A stretch of DNA of 64,000 nt from Hyphomicrobiales bacterium. Lineage in GTDB: Bacteria > Pseudomonadota > Alphaproteobacteria > Rickettsiales > JACKKO01. The stretch's first letter is position 1. Each line of letters opens with the position of its first letter. The DNA is taken from the NCBI GenBank assembly GCA_024236395.1, contig JACKKO010000001.1, positions 1-64,000 on the forward strand, given 5' to 3'. A program made the translations under genes and the position numbers. The notes below the pieces were generated by a model. The model saw only the letters and a list, made by a program, of their open reading frames with translations. It was not told the DNA's origin and searched no databases. Below, piece after piece: positions 25,419 through 33,528 of the stretch.

Positions 25419-26540
25419 ATGCGCTTTCCAAATTTTACACCCACTGAATCGATTGCTTATTTTTACAATACGTTAAAGGAACTCAATATTTTCACATTAG
25501 GAAGCTCACGTTACGAACACGCTATCTTTCGGATGTTTCGTGAGTACGATGAATCCTCTTTCGTGGAGAATGAGGAAGAAAAAAAGAAAAAGGACGAAGA
25601 CGGAGAAGAACTTGCTCAAATCGGTGCCGAACAAATGCAGGCGGAGTTAGAGCAATTTTCTGTTTTTATTAAGTCACCTCTAAAATCAGCGCGGCGCTGG
25701 TGGGATAATTTATTTTCGCATCGTTCGGATACTCCCGATTACTCGGGGGAGAAGCAAGGGGGTATCCGAACTTTTTCAGAAGTGCTTAGTGGTGCGGTAT
25801 TATTTACCAAACTTCATCCTTCCCTTACTCCCTATACGGCACCATTAAATGCCTTGGCACAGGCCACATCACTAACTACTACTGGTGTTATTAGTTCTGT
25901 TGCCAGCAATATGACCTTAGCCTCAGCAATCACTTCTGACACAATTGCCCCAACAAATACCACTCCTCCCCCCGTCCCAACAGTACCTGAAACCCTCCAA
26001 ATAAGCCGCAATAGTGAACAGCACCTTCGTGCCAACGAGACACTTATCCTATTATCTCCAAGTAGTTTGCCCGAGAATCTCTATTTCTATGTACGCCCTG
26101 GTAATCCGAATGCATTACTACTTTTCCCGGACACGAGTCCAGACATCAATAGCACTCTGCCATTTACTTCACCGGGCAAAATGGACCTCCTGGAGGGTTT
26201 GAAGGCAGTCTTACCGGCAGAACATTATGATGCATATATTACATCCCTGAAACAGGAGCTGAAACGGGCTCAAGAAACTAATACACCTGTCATGGTGTAT
26301 GCGGGTCGTGATGCGGATGGTAATGTCACATTGCAGACCAAACAATACCCTGTCGAAACCCATCGTTCAAACAACAATCCGCAGCCACGCCAGTTCCTGG
26401 ATGCTCTGTTTAACCAAACACCTGATATATCAAGTGACCCCATTACCCCAGCCACCTCTCTGTCTCCCCCTGCAATCGAATCCGTATCCGGGATAAAACA
26501 GCGGGAAAATGGCTACACACCGGATTTCTTCGCCCCATAA
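25419..26540 (+). CDS. Orphan protein of unknown function with Pro/Thr-rich linker
   Basis: 373 aa, ATG with a weak AAAGG site upstream. The N-terminal third is charged and helical (FREYDESSFVENEEEKKKKD). It is followed by WWDNLFSHRS and a moderately hydrophobic Ala/Thr/Ser stretch (LNALAQATSLTTTGVISSVA), then a proline-rich linker (TNTTPPPVPTVPETL). The C-terminal region is soluble, with MDLLEGLKAVLPAEHYDAYI and QELKRAQETNTPVMVYAGRD, ending in a low-complexity tail. No domain or signal peptide is recognised. AT-richer than the flanking ftsY and aminotransferase genes, so lateral acquisition is likely. Function unknown. Confidence 0.65.
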   Translation: MRFPNFTPTESIAYFYNTLKELNIFTLGSSRYEHAIFRMFREYDESSFVENEEEKKKKDEDGEELAQIGAEQMQAELEQFSVFIKSPLKSARRWWDNLFSHRSDTPDYSGEKQGGIRTFSEVLSGAVLFTKLHPSLTPYTAPLNALAQATSLTTTGVISSVASNMTLASAITSDTIAPTNTTPPPVPTVPETLQISRNSEQHLRANETLILLSPSSLPENLYFYVRPGNPNALLLFPDTSPDINSTLPFTSPGKMDLLEGLKAVLPAEHYDAYITSLKQELKRAQETNTPVMVYAGRDADGNVTLQTKQYPVETHRSNNNPQPRQFLDALFNQTPDISSDPITPATSLSPPAIESVSGIKQRENGYTPDFFAP

Positions 26541-26637
26541 TCTATCTCCGCCTATAAAACGACGATTTAGACTGGCCAAACCGGCCAAAATGCGTTAATC
26601 AGCCCTGCAACAGATTCACACGAACAAAGGATTCTCT

Positions 26638-27840
26638 ATGTCACTGATTGCCGAGCGGATGCATGCCATCAAACCGTCTCCTACCATTGCCGTTACAACC
26701 AAAGCCGCCGAACTGAAAGCCGCTGGCAAGGATGTCATCGGGCTGGGTGCCGGAGAGCCGGATTTTGATACGCCAGACCACATCAAAGCCGCCGCCAAAC
26801 GTGCCATGGATACCGGGGATACTAAATATACCGCGGTAGACGGTACCCCAGCGCTGAAAAAAGCCATCTGTGACAAATTCCGCCGTGAAAACGGGCTGGA
26901 GTATGCCCCGGCCAATATTACCGTTGGCACCGGGGGGAAACAGGTTATTTTTAACGCCCTTCTTGCCACGCTTAATGCTGGGGATGAGGTGATTATCCCG
27001 GCACCGTACTGGGTATCCTATCCGGATATTGCACTGCTGGCAGGGGGCATACCGGTGTTTATCAGCTGTGCGGCGGAAAACGGCTTTAAACTGCAACCGG
27101 CGGATCTGGAAGCCGCCATTACACCCAAAACCAAGTGGCTGATCCTGAACTCTCCCAGCAACCCCACCGGGGGTGCCTATACACAGGCAGAAATGAAAGC
27201 GCTCACCGATATACTGCTAAAACATCCACACGTCCACATTATGAGCGATGATATTTATGAGCATATCGTGTATGACGGGTTTACGTTCTGCACCCCGGCA
27301 CAGGTAGAACCGCAACTGAACGATCGTACACTCACCATTAACGGGGTTTCCAAGGCCTATGCCATGACGGGTTGGCGTATTGGTTATGCCGGTGGCCCGG
27401 TGGAGCTAATTAAAGCCATTGCCAAATTACAATCACAAAGCACCTCAAACCCCTGCTCCATTGCCCAAGCGGCTGCAGTAGAGGCCCTGAACGGCCCGCA
27501 GGATTTTCTGCAGGAATGGGTGGAGGTCTTTAAGAAGCGCCGTAATTTTGTGGTGGATAGGCTGAATGCTATCCCTGATATTCAGTGTAATCGCCCGGAA
27601 GGTGCCTTCTATGTCTTCCCAAAGTGCAGTGATCTGTTTGGCCGCAAGGCCCCGGATGGCACGGTTATCGATAATGGTAACGCCCTGGCCACTTACCTGC
27701 TGGAGCATGCACTGGTCGCTGTGGTTCCGGGTATTGCGTTTGGCGCGGAGCCGTTCTTCCGGATTTCCTATGCGACTTCCGATAAGACGCTGGATACTGC
27801 ATTGACCCGCATTGCCGACGCTGTTGCTAAGCTTTCTTAG
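26638..27840 (+). CDS. aspC: Aspartate aminotransferase (class I, alphaproteobacterial type)
   Basis: 400 aa. PLP enzyme interconverting aspartate/2-oxoglutarate and oxaloacetate/glutamate. Visible motifs are VIGLGAGEPDFDTPDHI (N-terminal substrate loop), LNSPSNPTGGAY, SDDIYEHIVYD and the PLP lysine in NGVSKAYAMTGWRIGYAGG. The C-terminal arginine lies in FFRISYATSDKTL. An AAAGGA site precedes the ATG. Length and order are typical of the aspartate/prephenate aminotransferase group, so prephenate could be an additional substrate. Confidence 0.95.
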   Translation: MSLIAERMHAIKPSPTIAVTTKAAELKAAGKDVIGLGAGEPDFDTPDHIKAAAKRAMDTGDTKYTAVDGTPALKKAICDKFRRENGLEYAPANITVGTGGKQVIFNALLATLNAGDEVIIPAPYWVSYPDIALLAGGIPVFISCAAENGFKLQPADLEAAITPKTKWLILNSPSNPTGGAYTQAEMKALTDILLKHPHVHIMSDDIYEHIVYDGFTFCTPAQVEPQLNDRTLTINGVSKAYAMTGWRIGYAGGPVELIKAIAKLQSQSTSNPCSIAQAAAVEALNGPQDFLQEWVEVFKKRRNFVVDRLNAIPDIQCNRPEGAFYVFPKCSDLFGRKAPDGTVIDNGNALATYLLEHALVAVVPGIAFGAEPFFRISYATSDKTLDTALTRIADAVAKLS

Positions 27841-27853
27841 GCAGTAAGAAGGA

Positions 27854-28582
27854 TTACTCCTCTTCTTCATCCTCTCCTGGTTTATCTATCGTATACCCGG
27901 CAGCGCGAACGGTACGGATCACCCGCTCCAGCCCTGGAGCAGCTTCTTCAAGCACCTTCCGGATGCGACGGATATGGACATCTACCGTGCGAACATCCAC
28001 GTAGGCATCCTGCCCCCACACACTGTCCAGTAACTGTTCTCGACTATAGACCATGCCCGGGCGCTCCATCAGCCGGCAGAGCAGGTAAAATTCCTTCGGC
28101 CCCAGATGCACCTGCTTACCCAGACACAGTACGCGATGGGCATCCAGATCAATCTCAATCCCGGCATATTCCAGCTTCTTTTCTTCCAGTACCGGGCGTG
28201 TGCGGCGTAATACGGCATGAATCCGTGCAATCAGTTCCCGCGGGGAGAACGGCTTGGCAATATAATCGTCTGCTCCACTATCCAGCCCTTTGACCTTATC
28301 AGACTCTTCCCCACGCGCTGTCAGCATAATGATCGGCACCGAGCGTGTCACATCCTTCTCGCGCATGCGGCGGCATACTTCCACCCCGGAAAGCGAGGGC
28401 AGCATCCAGTCCAGCAACACCAGGTCTGGCACGTTCTCTTCCACCATCCATAGTGCCTCTTCACCATCGTCTGTACAGTCAACGGTGAAACCTTCTTTTT
28501 TCAGGTTATAGGCAAGCAACTCCTGAATGGCAGATTCATCCTCCACCACCAGAATGCGTGCTTTGAGTCCTTCGTCTACCAT
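27854..28582 (-). CDS. phoB: Phosphate regulon response regulator PhoB
   Basis: 242 aa. The receiver domain has the acidic pair in VVEDESAIQ, phospho-acceptor Asp in LVLLDWMLP and Lys in YIAKPFSPREL. The C-terminal OmpR-type winged helix has LGPKEFYLLCRLMERPGMVY, DVRTVDVHIRRIRKVLE and VRAAGYTI. It is the last gene of phoR-pstC-pstA-pstB-phoB, three bases after pstB, which supports PhoB over other OmpR-family regulators. phoU, which usually lies just before phoB, is absent here. Confidence 0.95.
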   Translation of the reverse strand: MVDEGLKARILVVEDESAIQELLAYNLKKEGFTVDCTDDGEEALWMVEENVPDLVLLDWMLPSLSGVEVCRRMREKDVTRSVPIIMLTARGEESDKVKGLDSGADDYIAKPFSPRELIARIHAVLRRTRPVLEEKKLEYAGIEIDLDAHRVLCLGKQVHLGPKEFYLLCRLMERPGMVYSREQLLDSVWGQDAYVDVRTVDVHIRRIRKVLEEAAPGLERVIRTVRAAGYTIDKPGEDEEEE

Positions 28583-28585
28583 CGC

Positions 28586-29356
28586 CTAGCCAAATCGCCC
28601 TTTGAGGTAATCCTTGGTTTCTTTTTCTTTCGGGTCTTCAAAGAGTTTCTTTGTCGCACCATCCTCTATGATACGTCCCAGATGGAAAAATGCTGTATAA
28701 TCCGAAATCCGCCTTGCCTGTTGCATGGAGTGCGTCACCATCACGATGGTGTATTTCTCCTTCAGTTCTTCAATTAGTTCCTCAATGGCCTCGGTGGCAA
28801 TCGGGTCCAGTGCCGAACAGGGTTCGTCCATCAGCACCACTTCCGGATTGACGGCAATGGCACGGGCAATACACAAACGCTGTTGCTGTCCACCCGAGAG
28901 TGCTGTCCCCGGCATATCCAGCCGGTCTTTTACTTCCTTCCAGAGGCCGGCACGTTTTAGCGCTTTATGCACGATGGCATCGGCTTCCTCACGGGTTTCA
29001 TACAAGCCATGAATACGCGGGCCATAGAGTACGTTATCATAAATAGATTTGGGGAACGGATTTGGCTTCTGAAAGACCATCCCGATTTTTTCCCGCAGCA
29101 GCCCCACATCCACTTCCGGCGCATAAATATCATACCCATCCAGCAGCACCCGGCCTTCCACACGGCATCCTTCAATCCGGTCATTCATCCGGTTAAGGCA
29201 GCGCAGAAACGTGGACTTCCCACAGCCAGACGGACCAATCAGCGCGGTCACGTTGTTTTTAGGAATACTCAGGCTCACACCAAATAATGCCTGCGTCGCT
29301 CCATAAAAAACGCTGACCTTCTTTGCTTCTAATCGTGCTTTCTTTTTCTTCGGCAT
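28586..29356 (-). CDS. pstB: Phosphate ABC transporter ATP-binding protein PstB
   Basis: 256 aa. Walker A GPSGCGKST, PstB-specific LRCLNRMNDRIEGCRVEG, Q-loop FQKPNPFPKSIYDNV, signature LSGGQQQRLCIARA, Walker B VVLMDEPCSALDP and H-loop VTHSMQQA. Energises phosphate uptake through PstC-PstA and is part of the phosphate-sensing complex. It follows pstA by one base and precedes phoB by three. Complete and canonical. Confidence 0.97.
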   Translation of the reverse strand: MPKKKKARLEAKKVSVFYGATQALFGVSLSIPKNNVTALIGPSGCGKSTFLRCLNRMNDRIEGCRVEGRVLLDGYDIYAPEVDVGLLREKIGMVFQKPNPFPKSIYDNVLYGPRIHGLYETREEADAIVHKALKRAGLWKEVKDRLDMPGTALSGGQQQRLCIARAIAVNPEVVLMDEPCSALDPIATEAIEELIEELKEKYTIVMVTHSMQQARRISDYTAFFHLGRIIEDGATKKLFEDPKEKETKDYLKGRFG

Positions 29357-29357
29357 A

Positions 29358-30698
29358 TTACCACTTATATTCGAATTTTCGGCGCAGGAACACCGCTAAA
29401 GCATTTAAAATCACCAAAACCCCTAGTAATACCAGAATAGCACCGGCGGTTTTCTCCATAAATGCCCGTTCCGGGCTATCTGCCCATAAATAAATCTGTA
29501 CTGGTAATGCGGAAGCAGGATCCATCAGTGTGTGCGGTACATCCGCAATAAATGCCACCATGCCAATCATCAACAGCGGCGCAGTTTCCCCAAGCGCACG
29601 TGCCAGGCTGAGAATTGCACCCGTCATGATCCCCGGCAGAGCAAGCGGCAGAGTGTGGTGCAGTAATATCTGCATGGGGGATGCCCCAAGCCCAGCTGCC
29701 GCATCCCGAATGGAGGGCGGCACTGCCTTCAGGGCGTGGCGCGTGGTAATCACCATGGTAGGCAGCACCAGCATAGAGAGGGCAAGGCCCCCTACCAACG
29801 CCGAAGAACGCGGCATTTCAAACAGGTTCAGGAAAATCGCCAGCGCCAAAAGCCCAAAAATAATGGAAGGCACGGCAGCCAGATTATTGATGTTGACCTC
29901 AATGAAGTCCGTCCAGCGATTTTTGGGTGCAAATTCTTCCAGGTAGATGGCCGCCCCCACCCCCAGTGGCATCGCTACCAACAAGCAAACCAGCACAATA
30001 TATAACGAACCAACAAAACTACCCAGCACCCCAGCCTGTTCCGGCTCACGGGAATCTGCACGGGTCAGGAACATCCCATTAAAACGCCGTGCCACCCGGT
30101 GTGTTTCCTGTAGTTTCTTAATAGCATCCAGCTGCTTCGGCCCCAGCTGCGCAGCCGCAGGGGTACCTGGTTTAATGCGCCCCTTCACCACCATATCTAT
30201 GGTGGCAGACATCGGTACCCATACTTCCTGCCGGGTCCCCAATAATTTCGGGTCTTTTTCTACCATGCGACGGAGCACCCTGCCAGTTTCATCACTCAGC
30301 ATCCCATAGAGCTGGAAGCGCCCGGCACGTCCCGTTACGCTGGGAAACAGTTCCCGTAGTGACGCATGGGCTAATGCCCGGAAGTTTGCTTTATGGATTG
30401 ATTCGCCCAGTTTTTCCGGTGCCACCCCCTGCGGCAGATGCAATATCTCGCGGTCAAACTGTATCGGCAACCGCACCTGCGTCTGGATAAACGCCCCCAT
30501 TCCGGTTTTAATGATGGTCACCACCAGTACGATCAGGAAAAAACAGGCAATCGTTACAGCGATCCGGCCATACCATCCGGCACGCGTCTCCTGTGCCCGG
30601 CGTTTGCGCATCAGGTCACGCTCCCCGGTACAGGCCGCCAGTGAAAGCGGGTGCAAACCAGCGTTTTCAGCAAATGTATCGGGGTGCAGATCAGTCAT
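29358..30698 (-). CDS. pstA: Phosphate ABC transporter permease PstA (with DUF3333-type extension)
   Basis: 446 aa, far longer than the roughly 290 of enterobacterial PstA. After a cytoplasmic N-terminus there is a first membrane helix (IAVTIACFFLIVLVVTIIKT, about 47-66) and a periplasmic region of about 150 residues (the DUF3333-type segment). The permease core follows (VGSLYIVLVCLLVAMPLGVG; INNLAAVPSIIFGLLALAIF; GALPLALPGIMTGAIL-type coupling region). Long PstA proteins of this kind are normal in alphaproteobacteria. Overlaps pstC by eight bases. Confidence 0.93.
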   Translation of the reverse strand: MTDLHPDTFAENAGLHPLSLAACTGERDLMRKRRAQETRAGWYGRIAVTIACFFLIVLVVTIIKTGMGAFIQTQVRLPIQFDREILHLPQGVAPEKLGESIHKANFRALAHASLRELFPSVTGRAGRFQLYGMLSDETGRVLRRMVEKDPKLLGTRQEVWVPMSATIDMVVKGRIKPGTPAAAQLGPKQLDAIKKLQETHRVARRFNGMFLTRADSREPEQAGVLGSFVGSLYIVLVCLLVAMPLGVGAAIYLEEFAPKNRWTDFIEVNINNLAAVPSIIFGLLALAIFLNLFEMPRSSALVGGLALSMLVLPTMVITTRHALKAVPPSIRDAAAGLGASPMQILLHHTLPLALPGIMTGAILSLARALGETAPLLMIGMVAFIADVPHTLMDPASALPVQIYLWADSPERAFMEKTAGAILVLLGVLVILNALAVFLRRKFEYKW

Positions 30699-31887
30699 AC
30701 CGCTCCCTGAACCGTTTCACAATCACCAGTGCCGCAATGTTCAGCAATAGTGTTAATACAAATAATGTTAGCCCAAGCGCAAAGGCAGAAAGGGTTTTAG
30801 CACTATCAAATTCCTGATCTCCCACCAGCAGGGTGACGATCTGCACGGTGACAGTGGTCACCGGTTCCAGCGGGCTAAGCGTCATATTCGCCGCCAGCCC
30901 TGCCGCCATCACCACGATCATGGTTTCCCCAATCGCCCGGGAAATCGCCAGCAGAAATGCCCCCATAATCCCCGGCAGGGCCGCCGGAACAATCACGCGC
31001 CAGACCGTTTCTGCCCGCGTAGCACCCAGCGCATACGAACCATCACGAAGCGCCGTTGGCACGGCATGCATCACGTCGTCCGTCAGGGACAGTACGAACG
31101 GAATAATCATGATTCCCATCACCGTTCCCGCTACAAAAGCACTTTCCGTAGCGACATCCATTCCCATCCAGCTGCATACTTCCCGCAGGGTCGGCCCGAA
31201 GAGCACCGCCGCAAAGAAACCATAAACCACGGTGGGAATTCCCGCCAGAAGCTCTAGCACCGGCTTCAGAATGGCACGGGTATGCCGCTGGGCATATTCC
31301 GAAAGATAGATCGCCGAAAACAGGCCAAGTGGCCCTGCTACACCCACGGCGATTGTCGTAACCAACAACGTTCCGGTAAAGACTGGCACGGCACCAAAAT
31401 GCGTTCCCAGTGTTTCCGGCGTGGCATACCCGGCAGATTGTGGGCTCCATTTCGTACCAAAAAGAAAATCATGAAGCGGAACTTCCTGAAAGAAATGCAC
31501 GGACTCCAGCAACACCGAACCTACAATTAGCAAGGTTATCAGGATGGACATTGCGGCCGCCAATTTCAGCACCAACATCAGCCATTGCTCAACATGCTTG
31601 CGGGCATGAAAACGGGGTGAAATGAGGAGCCATACTAAAAAAATCGCCAGCACCGCCACCAGTAATGGTAGCGTATAATTATCTTTTGCATCGGTAAATA
31701 TACCCGCCAGATAAATCATACCCGCAGGTAGCACCGCCCATATTACCGCACACCAGCCGTAATAGTGTGGCAGCGCGGCTAAACGCTCTCCTGAAACGTG
31801 CCGGCGTTTATTAACTTGTTGTTTGGTAATCTGAAACCCTAGAGAAACGATCACCAAAGCACTTATGAGAAATTGCAGGGTCGTCAT
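30691..31887 (-). CDS. pstC: Phosphate ABC transporter permease PstC
   Basis: 398 aa. An N-terminal extension with three membrane segments (LQFLISALVIVSLGFQI; AVIWAVLPAGMIYLAGIF; LPLLVAVLAIFLVWLLI) precedes the canonical permease. The core shows VPLHDFLFGTKWSP (the PstC periplasmic block), GVAGPLGLFSAIYLSEYA, LAGIPTVVYGFFAAVLFGP and the coupling motif GATRAETVWRVIVPAALPGI. First of the transporter genes after phoR; no periplasmic PstS gene is present in the operon, so the binding protein must be encoded elsewhere. Confidence 0.94.
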   Translation of the reverse strand: MTTLQFLISALVIVSLGFQITKQQVNKRRHVSGERLAALPHYYGWCAVIWAVLPAGMIYLAGIFTDAKDNYTLPLLVAVLAIFLVWLLISPRFHARKHVEQWLMLVLKLAAAMSILITLLIVGSVLLESVHFFQEVPLHDFLFGTKWSPQSAGYATPETLGTHFGAVPVFTGTLLVTTIAVGVAGPLGLFSAIYLSEYAQRHTRAILKPVLELLAGIPTVVYGFFAAVLFGPTLREVCSWMGMDVATESAFVAGTVMGIMIIPFVLSLTDDVMHAVPTALRDGSYALGATRAETVWRVIVPAALPGIMGAFLLAISRAIGETMIVVMAAGLAANMTLSPLEPVTTVTVQIVTLLVGDQEFDSAKTLSAFALGLTLFVLTLLLNIAALVIVKRFRERYD

Positions 31888-31951
31888 ACGGGTTTGCCTT
31901 TAGCTACGGCCATAGTCACCCTATACGGCAGAAATTCCTCAATTGCAACCA

Positions 31952-33391
31952 TTATGCCGATGATTTTTCCTGCTTTTTTGTTTTTTCTACTATTGGAAGC
32001 AGAACGGTAAAGGTGCTTCCTTTGCCAGGGGAGCTGACAACATCCAGATAACCGCCATGACGTTCCAATATATGCTTCACAATGGCTAAACCCAGTCCTG
32101 TACCGCTTATCTTATGGGTTTTTGTACTATTGACGCGATAAAAACGCTCCGTCAGACGTGGAATATGTTCCCGGGGAATGCCGATGCCATCATCGATTAC
32201 ATCCACCGTTATATAGCGCCCGGTTAGTCGCTTACCATCACATGCGAGTAAAGGATTGCCCTTTTCTTGCATGCTCACAATCACTTTACCCCCTTCTTTG
32301 CCATATTTAATGGCATTGGTAACAAGGTTATCAAATAGCATCTGTAACTGCCCGCCATCCCCATATATTTTAGGGAGCGGTGCTTCCGGTTCATTTAGTA
32401 GCAACGTTATGTGGTGTGCGTCAGAAGAAAAACGTTCCTGGTCAATAACATCCTCAAGTATATTCCATATATTTACCCGTTCTGTAGGTGAAGAGAAGCG
32501 ATTCATCTCGATTTTAGATAACGAGAGCAAATCATTTACCAGCTGCTCCATACGCTCTGCCTGTCCGGCCATTAGTTCCAGAAAATGCGCCTGTGCTTCC
32601 GGATCATCCCGTGCTGCCGTTTGCAATGTTTCCACAAAACCTTTTAGACTGGTAAGCGGGGTGCGGATTTCATGGCTGGCATTTGCTACAAAATCTGCCA
32701 GTGTTTTTTCGGTACGCTTCTGCTCTGTGACATCATGGAATGACATGACCAGGGCGATTCCTCCCTGTGATGGCACCGGAAAACGCTGCATACTAACCTG
32801 GTACTCACGTAAGCGACTTCCCTGATATTCTACCGTCCGACCCTTCTCTTTGAGCAAGACATTATTTGCTGCTTCCCGAATAACCGGACTTTCTATTACC
32901 TCGGGCAAATGCTCCAGCAGCTCACCGAATACACGTCTGGCAGTGTGATTTGTACGGACAACGCGCAGCTGTTCGTCCAGCATTACGACAGCATCGGGCA
33001 AAATATCCAGCAAAATTCGGTTCTCAATCACTGTACTTTCCAGCCGTGTTCTGCGCACTTCCCAGGAATGATGCAGGCGACTGATGGCTTCTGTCAGTTC
33101 TTCCACATTATTCAGAAAGCTCAGGTTTGGCGGTTGGGCCTTATGATCCTGTGATAATTCATTTACATAATGGGTAAGTGCCAGCAGGTTAGCGATATAC
33201 GGCCAGATAAACAGGACCGAAAGTATAAAGATGAATAGTGCCCCGACCAAAGCATGCGTAAGATTAAGTACACCAAAGAACACATAGGCTGCCAATAGCA
33301 TGTACGCTGCCAGGCCAATGATCGCTGTTCCCTTCAGAATGGTACGTAAGGGTACACGCTGGCTTAATCCAGGGGAGAACCACAGCGGCAT
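31952..33391 (-). CDS. phoR: Phosphate regulon sensor histidine kinase PhoR
   Basis: 479 aa from the ATG at 33391. This start is preferred because GAGAGGAAA lies upstream and because a promoter at 33427-33455 would put transcription start near 33420, excluding the start at 33436. Two membrane segments lie within about residues 20-75. A PAS-like domain (VVMLDEQLRVVRTNHTARRV) is followed by HisKA with the phospho-histidine in FVANASHEIRTPL. The ATPase domain has VTNAIKYG, VDVIDDGIGIP and SGTGLGLAIVKHI. PhoR senses phosphate through the Pst complex and controls PhoB, encoded at the far end of this operon. Confidence 0.93.
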   Translation of the reverse strand: MPLWFSPGLSQRVPLRTILKGTAIIGLAAYMLLAAYVFFGVLNLTHALVGALFIFILSVLFIWPYIANLLALTHYVNELSQDHKAQPPNLSFLNNVEELTEAISRLHHSWEVRRTRLESTVIENRILLDILPDAVVMLDEQLRVVRTNHTARRVFGELLEHLPEVIESPVIREAANNVLLKEKGRTVEYQGSRLREYQVSMQRFPVPSQGGIALVMSFHDVTEQKRTEKTLADFVANASHEIRTPLTSLKGFVETLQTAARDDPEAQAHFLELMAGQAERMEQLVNDLLSLSKIEMNRFSSPTERVNIWNILEDVIDQERFSSDAHHITLLLNEPEAPLPKIYGDGGQLQMLFDNLVTNAIKYGKEGGKVIVSMQEKGNPLLACDGKRLTGRYITVDVIDDGIGIPREHIPRLTERFYRVNSTKTHKISGTGLGLAIVKHILERHGGYLDVVSSPGKGSTFTVLLPIVEKTKKQEKSSA

Positions 33392-33426
33392 TACACGTTT
33401 CCTCTCGTTGCTCTCAACCATGTCGC

Positions 33427-33455
33427 ATTGTCTCAAATTGCTCCAACCCTGTCAA
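33427..33455 (-). promoter_or_regulatory. Sigma70-type promoter of the phoR-pst-phoB operon
   Basis: On the minus strand a perfect -35 TTGACA (33455-33450) is followed after 17 bases by GACAAT (33432-33427; four of six to TATAAT). It lies between the RTX terminator and phoR. It predicts a leader of about 29 bases to the ATG at 33391. No convincing Pho box is seen. Confidence 0.6.
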
Positions 33456-33474
33456 AGTAAGCCTTATCTTGAGA

Positions 33475-33504
33475 TAAAAGAAAAGGGCGCCAATAGGCGC
33501 CCTT
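33475..33504 (-). terminator. Rho-independent terminator of the RTX gene
   Basis: On the minus strand AAGGGCGCC, loop TATT, GGCGCCCTT (33504-33483) form a 9-bp perfect stem followed by TTCTTTTAT. It lies 25 bases after the stop of the RTX gene and insulates it from phoR. Confidence 0.93.
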
Positions 33505-33528
33505 CCCTTTACCTTAGGTCGGATCTGA

